Shown here in pieces: positions 1 through 6,115 of a DNA stretch of 6,812 nucleotides (the first letter of the stretch is position 1; each line of letters opens with the position of its first letter). This DNA comes from an uncultured Bacillota bacterium (lineage in GTDB: Bacteria; Bacillota; Clostridia; Peptostreptococcales; Anaerovoracaceae). The translations under genes were made by a program, and so were the position numbers. Location: contig CAMJRV010000128.1 of assembly GCA_946408315.1 (NCBI GenBank), positions 1 through 6,812 on the forward strand. The letters are read 5' to 3'. The notes beneath the pieces are model-generated. The model was not told the DNA's origin, ran no database searches, and worked only from the letters and a program-made list of their open reading frames with translations.

Positions 1-698
1 TTCCGCTGTTGGAACACGAAATATCCACAGAGTTTTCGAAATCTCGTATTTATGGAACTAGATTCCATGCAGAAAAGCTGGCTTCTCCTGATTTTCATTA
101 CTATTCCCAAAAGTGTCCTCCGGATGAAGAACCTTCTCTTGTGGTTGCATTACGAATTGATGAATCGGCGTCTATGAGCGCCTTTGGGCGGTTGGATGCC
201 GCAAAGCAGGCGGCCGTCGCAGTTTATGAATTTTGTGAAAGCTGCAAAATACCAATGTTGATTTACGGGGATACAGCAGACCGTTCATCTTTGGAGCGGA
301 TGTCGCTTTACTCCTATATCGACTATGAGAACCCAGCTCTGAACGATAAGTATTGCCTTATGGCGATACAAGGACACAGCAACAACCGGGATGGTATGGC
401 ACTGCGCATCCTGGCGGAAAAGCTGATGAAAGCGCCGCAAAAGACGAAGCTGCTTATCAGCATCAGCGACGGTCAGCCAAAGGCTATGCCGGACTATACC
501 GGTGAGACTGCCATAACTGATATGAAAGGTGTGATACAGGAATATAGCCGCAAAGGTGTATTATTTCTGGCCGCTGCCATTGGGCAAGATAAAGAAACTA
601 TTTGTGATATTTACGGGCAGGAACGCTTTTTGGACATCACCGATTTACGGCAGCTTCCGGCTCGGCTGGTTCATGTCATTGCTAAATATCTATATTAA
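1..698 (+). CDS. CobT/NorD-type von Willebrand factor A protein, C-terminal part (5' end outside window)
   Basis: The frame is open to the left edge (codons from position 3), so the TTG at 9 is probably internal and only the C-terminal ~230 residues are seen. The fragment is a VWA domain. A hydrophobic strand leads into DESAS (nt 159-173), the DxSxS metal-ion-dependent adhesion motif. About 75 residues later come NNRDG and then LLISISDGQP (SDGQP at nt 465-479), which supplies the second metal-site aspartate. The NxDG...SDGxP spacing and the closing LVHVIAKYLY resemble the C-terminal domain of CobT and of NorD-like 'nitric oxide reductase activation' proteins. Such proteins usually partner a MoxR-type AAA+ ATPase in a metal-insertion or enzyme-activation complex. 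The partner, if present, would lie upstream outside the window. The fragment shows no membrane segment. The target enzyme cannot be told. The family call is good; the exact role is open. Confidence 0.8.
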   Translation, partial: PLLEHEISTEFSKSRIYGTRFHAEKLASPDFHYYSQKCPPDEEPSLVVALRIDESASMSAFGRLDAAKQAAVAVYEFCESCKIPMLIYGDTADRSSLERMSLYSYIDYENPALNDKYCLMAIQGHSNNRDGMALRILAEKLMKAPQKTKLLISISDGQPKAMPDYTGETAITDMKGVIQEYSRKGVLFLAAAIGQDKETICDIYGQERFLDITDLRQLPARLVHVIAKYLY

Positions 699-718
699 TG
701 ATAAACTCAGAGCATCCT

Positions 719-723
719 GGAGG
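719..723 (+). promoter_or_regulatory. Shine-Dalgarno site that fixes the start of the HTH-desulfoferrodoxin gene at 732
   Basis: GGAGG at 719-723 lies 8 bases before GTG at 732. The upstream in-frame GTG at 723 overlaps the last base of this site, so it cannot use it. The start at 732 is therefore preferred, and it removes three residues from the longest possible frame. Confidence 0.75.
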
Positions 724-731
724 TGATTAAT

Positions 732-1340
732 GTGGATTGCTCCAAGATTGGGCGTTTAATTTTTCAGCTGCGAAAAGAAAAAGGTCTGACACAGCAGCAG
801 GTTGCGGATTTGCTAAACATCAGCAATAAGACCATATCCAAGTGGGAGTGCGGTTTGGGCTGCCCCGATGTTGCGCTATGGTCTGAGCTCGCGGTCGTGC
901 TGGGAGCAGATATTCAAAAAATGCTGGAAGGAAAACTTGATCCCAACCTGCCTGACGTGGGAAAGATTGATAAAACGCATTTCTATGTATGCCCTGTCTG
1001 CGGTAACATTCTGACGAGTACAGGAAGCGCCTCCATTTCCTGCTGTGGACGAAAGCTGCGCCCTTTAAAACCGGTGCCTTATACTGCAGAACATGAAATT
1101 ACAGTGCAAGAAATGGACATAGACTACTATATTTCTATCCGTCATGATATGATGAAAGACCACTATATCTCGTTTGTGGCGTATGTGCTTTACGACAGAG
1201 TGTTTCTAATCCGTTTGTATCCGGAACAAAATGCAGAAGCACGTATTCCAATGATGAAAATAGGCGGCGACTTATATTTGTATTGTACAAAGCACGGTTT
1301 GCAGAAATATATCGACCTTTTAACCAAGACCACTTCCTGA
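732..1340 (+). CDS. XRE-family HTH fused to a complete desulfoferrodoxin (HTH-Dx-SOR class)
   Basis: The product is 202 residues, with GTG 732 as start. Residues ~5-61 form an XRE/Cro-CI helix-turn-helix (LTQQQVADLLNISNKTISKWE). Residues 87-105 hold a desulforedoxin knot, C87-P-V-C90 and C104-C105, matching the Fe(Cys)4 centre I. Residues ~118-190 resemble superoxide reductase: H121, H138 and H144 (HDMMKDH) and C185-T-K-H188 match the Fe(His)4Cys centre II ligands, and LYPEQNAEAR is typical of the family. Superoxide reductases reduce superoxide to hydrogen peroxide without releasing oxygen. The usual EKHxP motif reads AEHEI here, so the catalytic lysine is a glutamate. I infer a cytoplasmic DNA-binding protein that senses superoxide or redox state, perhaps still with some reductase activity. 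It starts 33 bases after the VWA gene and could be co-transcribed with it. HTH-desulfoferrodoxin fusions are a known minor class; their targets are generally unknown. Confidence 0.88.
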   Translation: MDCSKIGRLIFQLRKEKGLTQQQVADLLNISNKTISKWECGLGCPDVALWSELAVVLGADIQKMLEGKLDPNLPDVGKIDKTHFYVCPVCGNILTSTGSASISCCGRKLRPLKPVPYTAEHEITVQEMDIDYYISIRHDMMKDHYISFVAYVLYDRVFLIRLYPEQNAEARIPMMKIGGDLYLYCTKHGLQKYIDLLTKTTS

Positions 1341-1387
1341 AATCTATGGGGTTTTTGGTTGATGCATCTTCACAATCGCACACTCGT

Positions 1388-1416
1388 TTGATATACTTAT
1401 CTAGTATACGTATCGT
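1388..1416 (+). promoter_or_regulatory. candidate sigma-A promoter for the DUF2877 gene
   Basis: TTGATA (1388-1393, 5 of 6 to the -35 consensus) and TATCGT (1411-1416, 4 of 6 to the -10 consensus) are 17 bases apart. They lie about 50 bases before the ATG at 1467. A rival -10, TATCAT at 1425-1430, has no good -35 partner. Chance matches are common in AT-rich DNA, so this is tentative. Confidence 0.35.
1392..1408. promoter_or_regulatory. inverted repeat, possible operator between -35 and -10
   Basis: TATACT (1392-1397) and AGTATA (1403-1408) are perfect 6-base inverted arms around a 5-base centre. An outer GATA (1390-1393) and TATC (1411-1414) are also complementary, but around a slightly different centre. 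The repeat occupies the spacer of the candidate promoter, where a repressor would block polymerase. No matching site was noticed elsewhere in the window. The binding protein is unknown. Confidence 0.35.
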
Positions 1417-1466
1417 CTCACTTTTATCATGCTCCAGGCACTTATAAAATTACAGAGGAAAAAATT

Positions 1467-2306
1467 ATGCTGAAAGGTCTGAAAGGTCATGACATCTTCT
1501 TGGATTTGTTATCCGAAAATAACTTTAAAGGAACCATACACTCCATATTTCATTCTGCGCTTAATATAAAAGGGGATGATCACTGCCTTTATTCTGTTTT
1601 ATCAAACAAATTCGAGCATGTACCCTATTCCATTATATTAGACACAAATAGTCCAAATTTTATGGCATTGAATATAGGCGATAATGTTTTTTTAGAAGAC
1701 AAAATAATGCACGTGGGGGCTTTGACTATCTCATTAGAGGATATCATACCTTATACCCTCTGTTTGCCTCAATTTACAAGAAACGAGGAATTGCTCACGC
1801 ACAATATTTCTTTTGTTAATAATACACTCAGCGATATTGCTAAAGATGCACCAACAACCCCTTTTGAGCAGGCAGCTCAGAAGCTTTTAGAAGAAAATAC
1901 CAGGAAGTTTATTCAGAGCTTAAAGAAAAAAAATGAAATGGAAATGATAAAAAACGCTCAAGGAATAGTCGGACTCGGCCATGGACTGACTCCTACGGGT
2001 GATGATTATATAACCGCAATATTGGCTACCGTAGTTATGCCAGACAGCCCAACAAATGGATTGAAACCAATTATGAAGAAGATCGTTGAAAATGCCAGGG
2101 CAAGCACAAATGAAGTGAGCTACGCGTTGTTAGAAAGGGCATATTCAGGTTTTGTAAGAGAAAAATTGAGTGATTTTTTACTGGCAATGATGAATTCAGA
2201 TGATGTAACGAAAGAGTTGAACTCATTGCTGACAATAGGTTTTTCATCAGGCAAAGATTTAGCACAAGGTATTGTTTGGGGGTTAGAAATAGCATTAGAC
2301 AATTGA
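1467..2306 (+). CDS. allH: DUF2877 protein, AllH/YlbF-like subunit of FdrA-type carbamoyltransferase
   Basis: The product is 279 residues, a usual length for DUF2877. The ATG is preceded by AGAGGAA at 1454-1460. The family hallmark is GIVGLGHGLTPTGDDYI at residues 166-182. TNEVSYALLERA (214-225) and IGFSSGKDLAQGI (257-269) are further conserved blocks. No signal peptide or membrane segment is visible, so it should be cytoplasmic. In E. coli, AllH (YlbF) has been reported to join FdrA and AllG as oxamate carbamoyltransferase, which splits oxalurate with phosphate into oxamate and carbamoyl phosphate. Here fdrA and allG sit on the opposite strand about 2.4 kb away and converge on this gene, an arrangement that still supports a shared function. 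The gene looks clearly more AT-rich than its neighbours. Family assignment is firm; the reaction is inferred from the E. coli set. Confidence 0.85.
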   Translation: MLKGLKGHDIFLDLLSENNFKGTIHSIFHSALNIKGDDHCLYSVLSNKFEHVPYSIILDTNSPNFMALNIGDNVFLEDKIMHVGALTISLEDIIPYTLCLPQFTRNEELLTHNISFVNNTLSDIAKDAPTTPFEQAAQKLLEENTRKFIQSLKKKNEMEMIKNAQGIVGLGHGLTPTGDDYITAILATVVMPDSPTNGLKPIMKKIVENARASTNEVSYALLERAYSGFVREKLSDFLLAMMNSDDVTKELNSLLTIGFSSGKDLAQGIVWGLEIALDN

Positions 2307-2324
2307 AATCAAGGAATATGAAGA

Positions 2325-2368
2325 AGGGTTAAGGGCCTCCAAATTGCCCTTAACCCTCTAGTTTTTTT
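2325..2368 (+). terminator. strong intrinsic terminator between convergent genes
   Basis: A perfect 12-base stem (AGGGTTAAGGGC 2325-2336, GCCCTTAACCCT 2346-2357) closes a 9-base loop and is followed by seven T (2362-2368). It ends the DUF2877 transcript 18 bases after its stop. Read on the - strand, the hairpin is followed only by TCTTCATATTCC, so it is at best a weak terminator for the carbamate kinase operon. Confidence 0.9.
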
Positions 2369-2387
2369 GATATGCTGCATCGTTTTT

Positions 2388-3323
2388 TTATAAGTTCTCT
2401 ATAACAGTACCTGTTTTTCCTTCAATCCCGTCTTTCGCCTTTTCAAGCAATGTAATTAATGCTTTTCTTCCCTTTTTGGATGAAGCAAATTTAACAGCTG
2501 CCTCAACTTTAGGAAGCATGGAACCCTTGGCGAAATGACCTTCGGCAATAAGACTTTGAGCATCAGCCAGGCTTATATTATCAAGCCATTTTTGATCCGG
2601 CTTTCCAAAATTAATAGCAACTTTTTCAACTGCTGTTAAAATAATCAGCATATCGGCCTCAATAATTTCAGCAAGTTTAGCCCCTGCAAAATCCTTGTCA
2701 ATAACTGCGTTGACAGCAGATAATCGATTCCCATCAGACACGACAGGAATTCCTCCCCCGCCAACAGCAATACATACTTGTGCGGAATTCATCATTGACT
2801 TTATTATTTCTTTTTCAATAATATCAACAGGTTGAGGTGAGGGCACGACTCTTCTGTAGCCTCTTCCGGCATCTTCCATCATTATCATCCCCAGTTTTTC
2901 CATATCCCTGCTTTCTTCTTCGGAATAGAAACTCCCGATCGGTTTCGTAGGATTATGAAATGCCTCATCGTTTTCGTTGACCAAAACCTGTGTTATCACG
3001 GTTGCAACAGGATTGCTCAGTTTTCTGCTGATCAGTTCGTCACGAAGCGCCTTTTGCAGGTCGAAGCCGATGTAAGCCTGACTCATTGCCCCGCATGTAT
3101 ACAAAGGTAAAAATTCAAGCTTCGGCTGATGCTTTGAGGCAGTTTCAAATGCAAGATTAATCATGCCGACCTGAGGCCCGTTTCCATGAACGATAACGAC
3201 CTGGTGACCTTGTTCGATCAAATCTACAATTGCTTTCGAGGTTACTCTCGCAGCATCTTCCTGTTCTTTTAGATTATCCCCTAAAGCGTTTCCGCCTAGA
3301 GCAATTACAATTTTCTTTTTCAT
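2388..3323 (-). CDS. arcC: carbamate kinase (ArcC/AllK-like)
   Basis: The product is 311 residues, full length for carbamate kinase of the amino acid kinase fold. It transfers phosphate from carbamoyl phosphate to ADP, giving ATP and carbamate, which decays to ammonia and CO2. Visible motifs are ALGGNAL (8-14), HGNGPQVG (46-53), CGAMSQAYIG (77-86), RRVVPSPQP (157-165), AVGGGGIPV (186-194), NAVIDKDFAGAKLA (205-218) and FAKGSMLPKVEAA (264-276). It is the last gene of the - strand operon, 20 bases after the permease frame ends. No ornithine carbamoyltransferase or arginine deiminase gene is nearby, so the carbamoyl phosphate probably comes from the FdrA/AllG/AllH enzyme rather than from arginine; allK would be the equivalent name. 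Its ribosome site is unusual: GGTGAGG lies one base from the ATG and GAGAG lies farther away, which suggests coupling to translation of the permease. Confidence 0.95.
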   Translation of the reverse strand: MKKKIVIALGGNALGDNLKEQEDAARVTSKAIVDLIEQGHQVVIVHGNGPQVGMINLAFETASKHQPKLEFLPLYTCGAMSQAYIGFDLQKALRDELISRKLSNPVATVITQVLVNENDEAFHNPTKPIGSFYSEEESRDMEKLGMIMMEDAGRGYRRVVPSPQPVDIIEKEIIKSMMNSAQVCIAVGGGGIPVVSDGNRLSAVNAVIDKDFAGAKLAEIIEADMLIILTAVEKVAINFGKPDQKWLDNISLADAQSLIAEGHFAKGSMLPKVEAAVKFASSKKGRKALITLLEKAKDGIEGKTGTVIENL

Positions 3324-3343
3324 GCCTCACCATTCTCTCATGT

Positions 3344-3622
3344 TTAATCTTCGATCAATTTAGGTTTAACGATGGCATTTGCAACGGCATAGAAAATCGC
3401 TGCCGTAATAATGCTGATGAAAGAAGTGCAATATTGAGGTAAATTGCTGTTGAAGTAAAACGATACGACGGAAGCTAATGCCCAGCAAATAAAGGCAACA
3501 GGCACGAAGTTCACTGGTCTAAGTTTTGAGTCTTCAATTTTACGATTCAATACTACCTGGTCCATAATAATAATCGTAGCAATTGGCGGGACCAGAACGC
3601 CTAACATTACCAACCATCCCTG
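3344..3622 (-). pseudogene. C-terminal part of the NCS1 permease, downstream of the in-frame UAG
   Basis: These 92 codons are in the same frame as the permease before them, directly after UAG at 3623-3625, and end in TAA. They begin QGWLVMLGVLVPPIATIIIMDQ, which continues the family pattern for the tenth membrane helix with its PP pair. Two more hydrophobic stretches follow, FVPVAFICWALASVVSFYF and a last helix near the C-terminus. With the 338 residues upstream and one residue for the UAG, the total is 431, a normal NCS1/CodB length. A separate start at TTG 3613 or the nearby ATG is possible, since AGGG lies a little upstream. However, a free three-helix tail would be unusual. More likely this is one protein made by readthrough, or the tail of a recently broken gene. 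Confidence 0.75.
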
Positions 3623-3625
3623 CTA
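3623..3625 (-). other. in-frame UAG codon interrupting the permease
   Basis: Read on the - strand the codons are ATG TGG GGC GCT TAG CAG GGA TGG TTG, that is M-W-G-A-stop-Q-G-W-L. There is no shift, gap or other damage on either side. A single base change to TGG, CAG, TTG or TAT/TAC would restore a sense codon. Nonsense mutation, base-calling error, suppression and recoding all fit what is seen. Confidence 0.9.
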
Positions 3626-4639
3626 AGCGCCCCACATACCGGATGCCGCAGCTGTTACACCGATTACTCCCAGAATAATTGTTAAAAGTCTCATTTTCTT
3701 TTTTGTAATCATTGCCCAGCCTACTGCTCCGTTATATAAACAGTGTGTACATGCAACGCCTAAGTTAATAAAGATGAACAAAACAACTATAAATGTAAGG
3801 ACCGCGTTATGATGCACCAAAAGATTGCTGAATTGGCCTCCATTTGTAGCAGGGTCGGTAATAACGGATGAGCCGGTAGCAACGATGATTGCACCGATCA
3901 GCTCAGCAATGCTCTTTGTAAATGGGAATGCTGTCGTAGATGCCCAAAACCCCTGCCATCCGGTTTTAGACCATCTTGTAAAGTCCGACGTCATAGTACC
4001 TGAATCGATGAACGTGGAAAACACAATAGATGCGCATAAACCAAAAGGCATTGCTTTTGACGGCTCAATTACGGCCTGGTATGACATAATGTCTGCAGTT
4101 CCGGTTTGTACGGCATAATATATCGCAATTGCGCCAAGTATTACAAACAAAGGTCCGGCAATATATCCGAAAAATGCTAAAAACCTGATGCCGATAAAAG
4201 TACCTGCGATAAACAGGACGCCGGCAAGAATTGTCATTCCCACTTCGCTTTGTCCGAAGGTTTCATACATAGTTGCACCCGTTAAACCTGTCATAAGAGC
4301 AAACCATCCTATTACAACAGTAGCCAAAAGCGCTGAGACAGCTATGTAACCATAATTACCAAAGGTTCTTTGGGCTGAAATCGCAAAGCTTTTCCCTGTG
4401 CTGCCGGCCAAATAACTGAGGAGGCCTACAACGACGCATAAAAGCATGTTACCGGTTAGGATTGCGGCGACTCCCATTTTGAAACCCAGGTTGGCGGTAA
4501 CCAAACCACCAAGAACAGCACTTGTTAATGTCATTGGAAAACTAGCCCATACTGACGCAACAGATATAAAACTTTTACGATGATCTTTGGGCACCGGAAC
4601 GTGTTCAAATTCCGATTCTAAAATCTGATTAGATGACAT
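3623..4639 (-). CDS. NCS1-family permease (CodB-like), stopped early by an in-frame UAG
   Basis: The ORF encodes 338 residues; the ATG follows AAGGAGG (4646-4652) at 6 bases. The protein is a multi-helix membrane carrier of the nucleobase-cation-symport-1 family (cytosine, purine, hydantoin and allantoin permeases, LeuT fold). The family-typical SDFTRWSKTGWQGFWAS lies at residues 218-234, and the polar stretch STFIDSGTMTSDFTRW spans 208-223. About nine membrane helices are visible, the last near residues 317-334. Translation then meets TAG at codon 339 (3623-3625), although the same frame continues with proper permease sequence. Stopped here, the protein would lack helices 10-12 and probably not work. 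It sits 51 bases after allG in the operon, so it is the likely importer of the substrate of the carbamoyltransferase. Allantoin, a hydantoin, a purine or a related ureide are possible; the sequence does not choose. Confidence 0.85.
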   Translation of the reverse strand: MSSNQILESEFEHVPVPKDHRKSFISVASVWASFPMTLTSAVLGGLVTANLGFKMGVAAILTGNMLLCVVVGLLSYLAGSTGKSFAISAQRTFGNYGYIAVSALLATVVIGWFALMTGLTGATMYETFGQSEVGMTILAGVLFIAGTFIGIRFLAFFGYIAGPLFVILGAIAIYYAVQTGTADIMSYQAVIEPSKAMPFGLCASIVFSTFIDSGTMTSDFTRWSKTGWQGFWASTTAFPFTKSIAELIGAIIVATGSSVITDPATNGGQFSNLLVHHNAVLTFIVVLFIFINLGVACTHCLYNGAVGWAMITKKKMRLLTIILGVIGVTAAASGMWGA

Positions 4640-4690
4640 AATAGTCCTCCTTCTTTATCAAAAACGATTAACAATACTATTTTCAATGCA

Positions 4691-6115
4691 TTATTTGTAC
4701 TTTTCAGCCATTGCAATGACTGCTTTTTGGAAGACTTCCATCGGCGGATAGGTGATGCCTGCACCGATCATACCGATACCCGCATCCTTGTGTGCAATGG
4801 CAGTATTGATCACCGGCTTAACACCTGTTTCTAAAACTTTGCGGGCATCAATACCTGTTGCAATTCCCCGGAAGTTAAGAAGAGGAATCGTCACATTCGG
4901 ATTCAAATCGGTCGTTATTTCCGTCATTTTTTCCGAATAGGAAATCGCATCTGCTACCGTTCCTCCTACCAGCGATACAATCGCAGGCGCGGTTGCCATG
5001 GCAAAACCTCCGATTCCAAAAGTTTCAGTTATGGCGCTGTCGCCAATATCGAGTCCTGAATCTTCAGGCTTAAAACCGGCAAACATTGGCCCGATTACTT
5101 TTTGCGCAGGTCCGGTGAACCAGGTGTTTCCGCCGATACCGCTCAGTCTGATTCCAAATTCAACACCGTTTCGGCACATTGTGGTAACGATTGTTGAATA
5201 TGGTATATTATGTGCCGCATCCATTGCGCATTTGCTGACCGCCATCCAGGTCGGACCTGAAAAATAGTCGCTTGATGCAACAAAGTTAAACACATCAACT
5301 TTATCTTTTTCTGAAAAACTGGTTTGCAGTATAAACGGTGTAAGCGCCTGAATGAGAATCGTTGTACCGGCCACATTTCTGTTATGGCATTCATCGCCCA
5401 TATGCAATGCTTGTGAAAGAAGGCGTCTCAAATCTATTTCTTTTGCAATTTCCATTGCTTCTTTTAAAATCGGGCCGAGTACGTCGCGCATCCAGATCAA
5501 CCTATCGATAACACTTTGATCATTTGCACCCATTCTTAAAATCTTAGAAAGCTGTTCACTTAAATTTGTGAACGCGATATTACCGTAGGTCTTGTTTTTT
5601 ACAATGTGCATGTACATGGAAGCAGACGTCACACCAGCCATCGAGCCTACCGTATCATGCTCATGACATGGGGAAAACTTGATTTTCCCGGAAGCCGCCA
5701 CCTTATCCGCTTCTTCAATGTTTTCTGCCAGACCTTCAAATACCAAAGCTCCTGTAACAGCACCTTTCATCGCACCGCACATGTCTTTGTATTCAATAGG
5801 AGGGCCCGCATGGATAATCGTCTCTTTGGTCATTCCCGGGACTACATTGATTGCTTGATCATAGCCGATAAGAACAGGGTGAGAGTTGATAATTCTCTCA
5901 ACGGCCTCAGCATTCGCCTTGTCAATCTTTTCTTTTAGCATAGGGTCGCTTAAGAAATCTAAGGCCATTAAAGAATTTACGTCTCCTCCAGCCGGCGGGG
6001 TAAAATTAACTTGCGCAACCGGTACATCTTGTTTATTCAAGTCGTCTTTAAATAGCTCAACCCCTACATTAACTACTTTTAATTCACTTTCAAGAAAGTT
6101 TAAAATTCTGCTCAT
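4691..6115 (-). CDS. allG: DUF1116 protein, AllG/YlbE-like subunit of FdrA-type carbamoyltransferase
   Basis: The product is 474 residues, full length for the DUF1116 family. The ATG overlaps the fdrA stop as ATGA and follows GAAAGGAGA (6122-6130), so the two genes are translationally coupled. Conserved blocks are GPPIEYKDMCGAMKGA (104-119), FSPCHEHDTVGSMAG (147-161), HMGDECHNRNVAGT (238-251), GGNTWFTGPAQKVIG (328-342) and GDSAITETFGIGGFAMA (358-374). The many histidines, cysteines and acidic residues in these blocks suggest an active site, but which are catalytic is not known to me. It has no signal peptide and should be cytoplasmic. In E. coli AllG works with FdrA and AllH as oxamate carbamoyltransferase in anaerobic allantoin use. 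Family and partnership are well supported by the neighbours; the substrate in this organism is inferred. Confidence 0.92.
   Translation of the reverse strand: MSRILNFLESELKVVNVGVELFKDDLNKQDVPVAQVNFTPPAGGDVNSLMALDFLSDPMLKEKIDKANAEAVERIINSHPVLIGYDQAINVVPGMTKETIIHAGPPIEYKDMCGAMKGAVTGALVFEGLAENIEEADKVAASGKIKFSPCHEHDTVGSMAGVTSASMYMHIVKNKTYGNIAFTNLSEQLSKILRMGANDQSVIDRLIWMRDVLGPILKEAMEIAKEIDLRRLLSQALHMGDECHNRNVAGTTILIQALTPFILQTSFSEKDKVDVFNFVASSDYFSGPTWMAVSKCAMDAAHNIPYSTIVTTMCRNGVEFGIRLSGIGGNTWFTGPAQKVIGPMFAGFKPEDSGLDIGDSAITETFGIGGFAMATAPAIVSLVGGTVADAISYSEKMTEITTDLNPNVTIPLLNFRGIATGIDARKVLETGVKPVINTAIAHKDAGIGMIGAGITYPPMEVFQKAVIAMAEKYK

Noticed and set aside
723..731. GTG at 723 as the start of the HTH-desulfoferrodoxin gene
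   Set aside because: Its first base is the last G of the GGAGG ribosome site. GTG 732 is 8 bases after that site and fits far better.
1135..1383. Reverse-strand ORF of 82 residues
   Set aside because: It overlaps the conserved superoxide-reductase half of the + strand gene and has no recognisable motif; it is a shadow frame.
1341..1466. Riboswitch or small RNA in the 126-base gap before the DUF2877 gene
   Set aside because: The gap is too short and shows no extended stem set; only the short inverted repeat and the promoter-like boxes were seen.
2071..2302. Two reverse-strand ORFs inside the DUF2877 gene
   Set aside because: They lie in different frames opposite a conserved protein and have low-complexity translations; they are shadows.
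2388..3323. Arginine deiminase (arcABDC) operon
   Set aside because: Only the kinase is present. The neighbours are FdrA and AllG proteins and an NCS1 permease, with no arcA, arcB or arginine-ornithine antiporter.
3344..3613. A separate 89-residue membrane protein starting at TTG 3613
   Set aside because: It is in the same frame as the permease, begins in the middle of a conserved permease helix and lacks a convincing ribosome site. It is the tail of the permease.
3825..4118. Forward ORF of 97 residues inside the permease
   Set aside because: It is antisense to conserved NCS1 sequence and has no family resemblance.
4640..4690. Terminator or promoter between allG and the permease
   Set aside because: The 51-base gap shows no hairpin with a T-tract and no good promoter pair, only the permease ribosome site, so the genes are taken as one operon.
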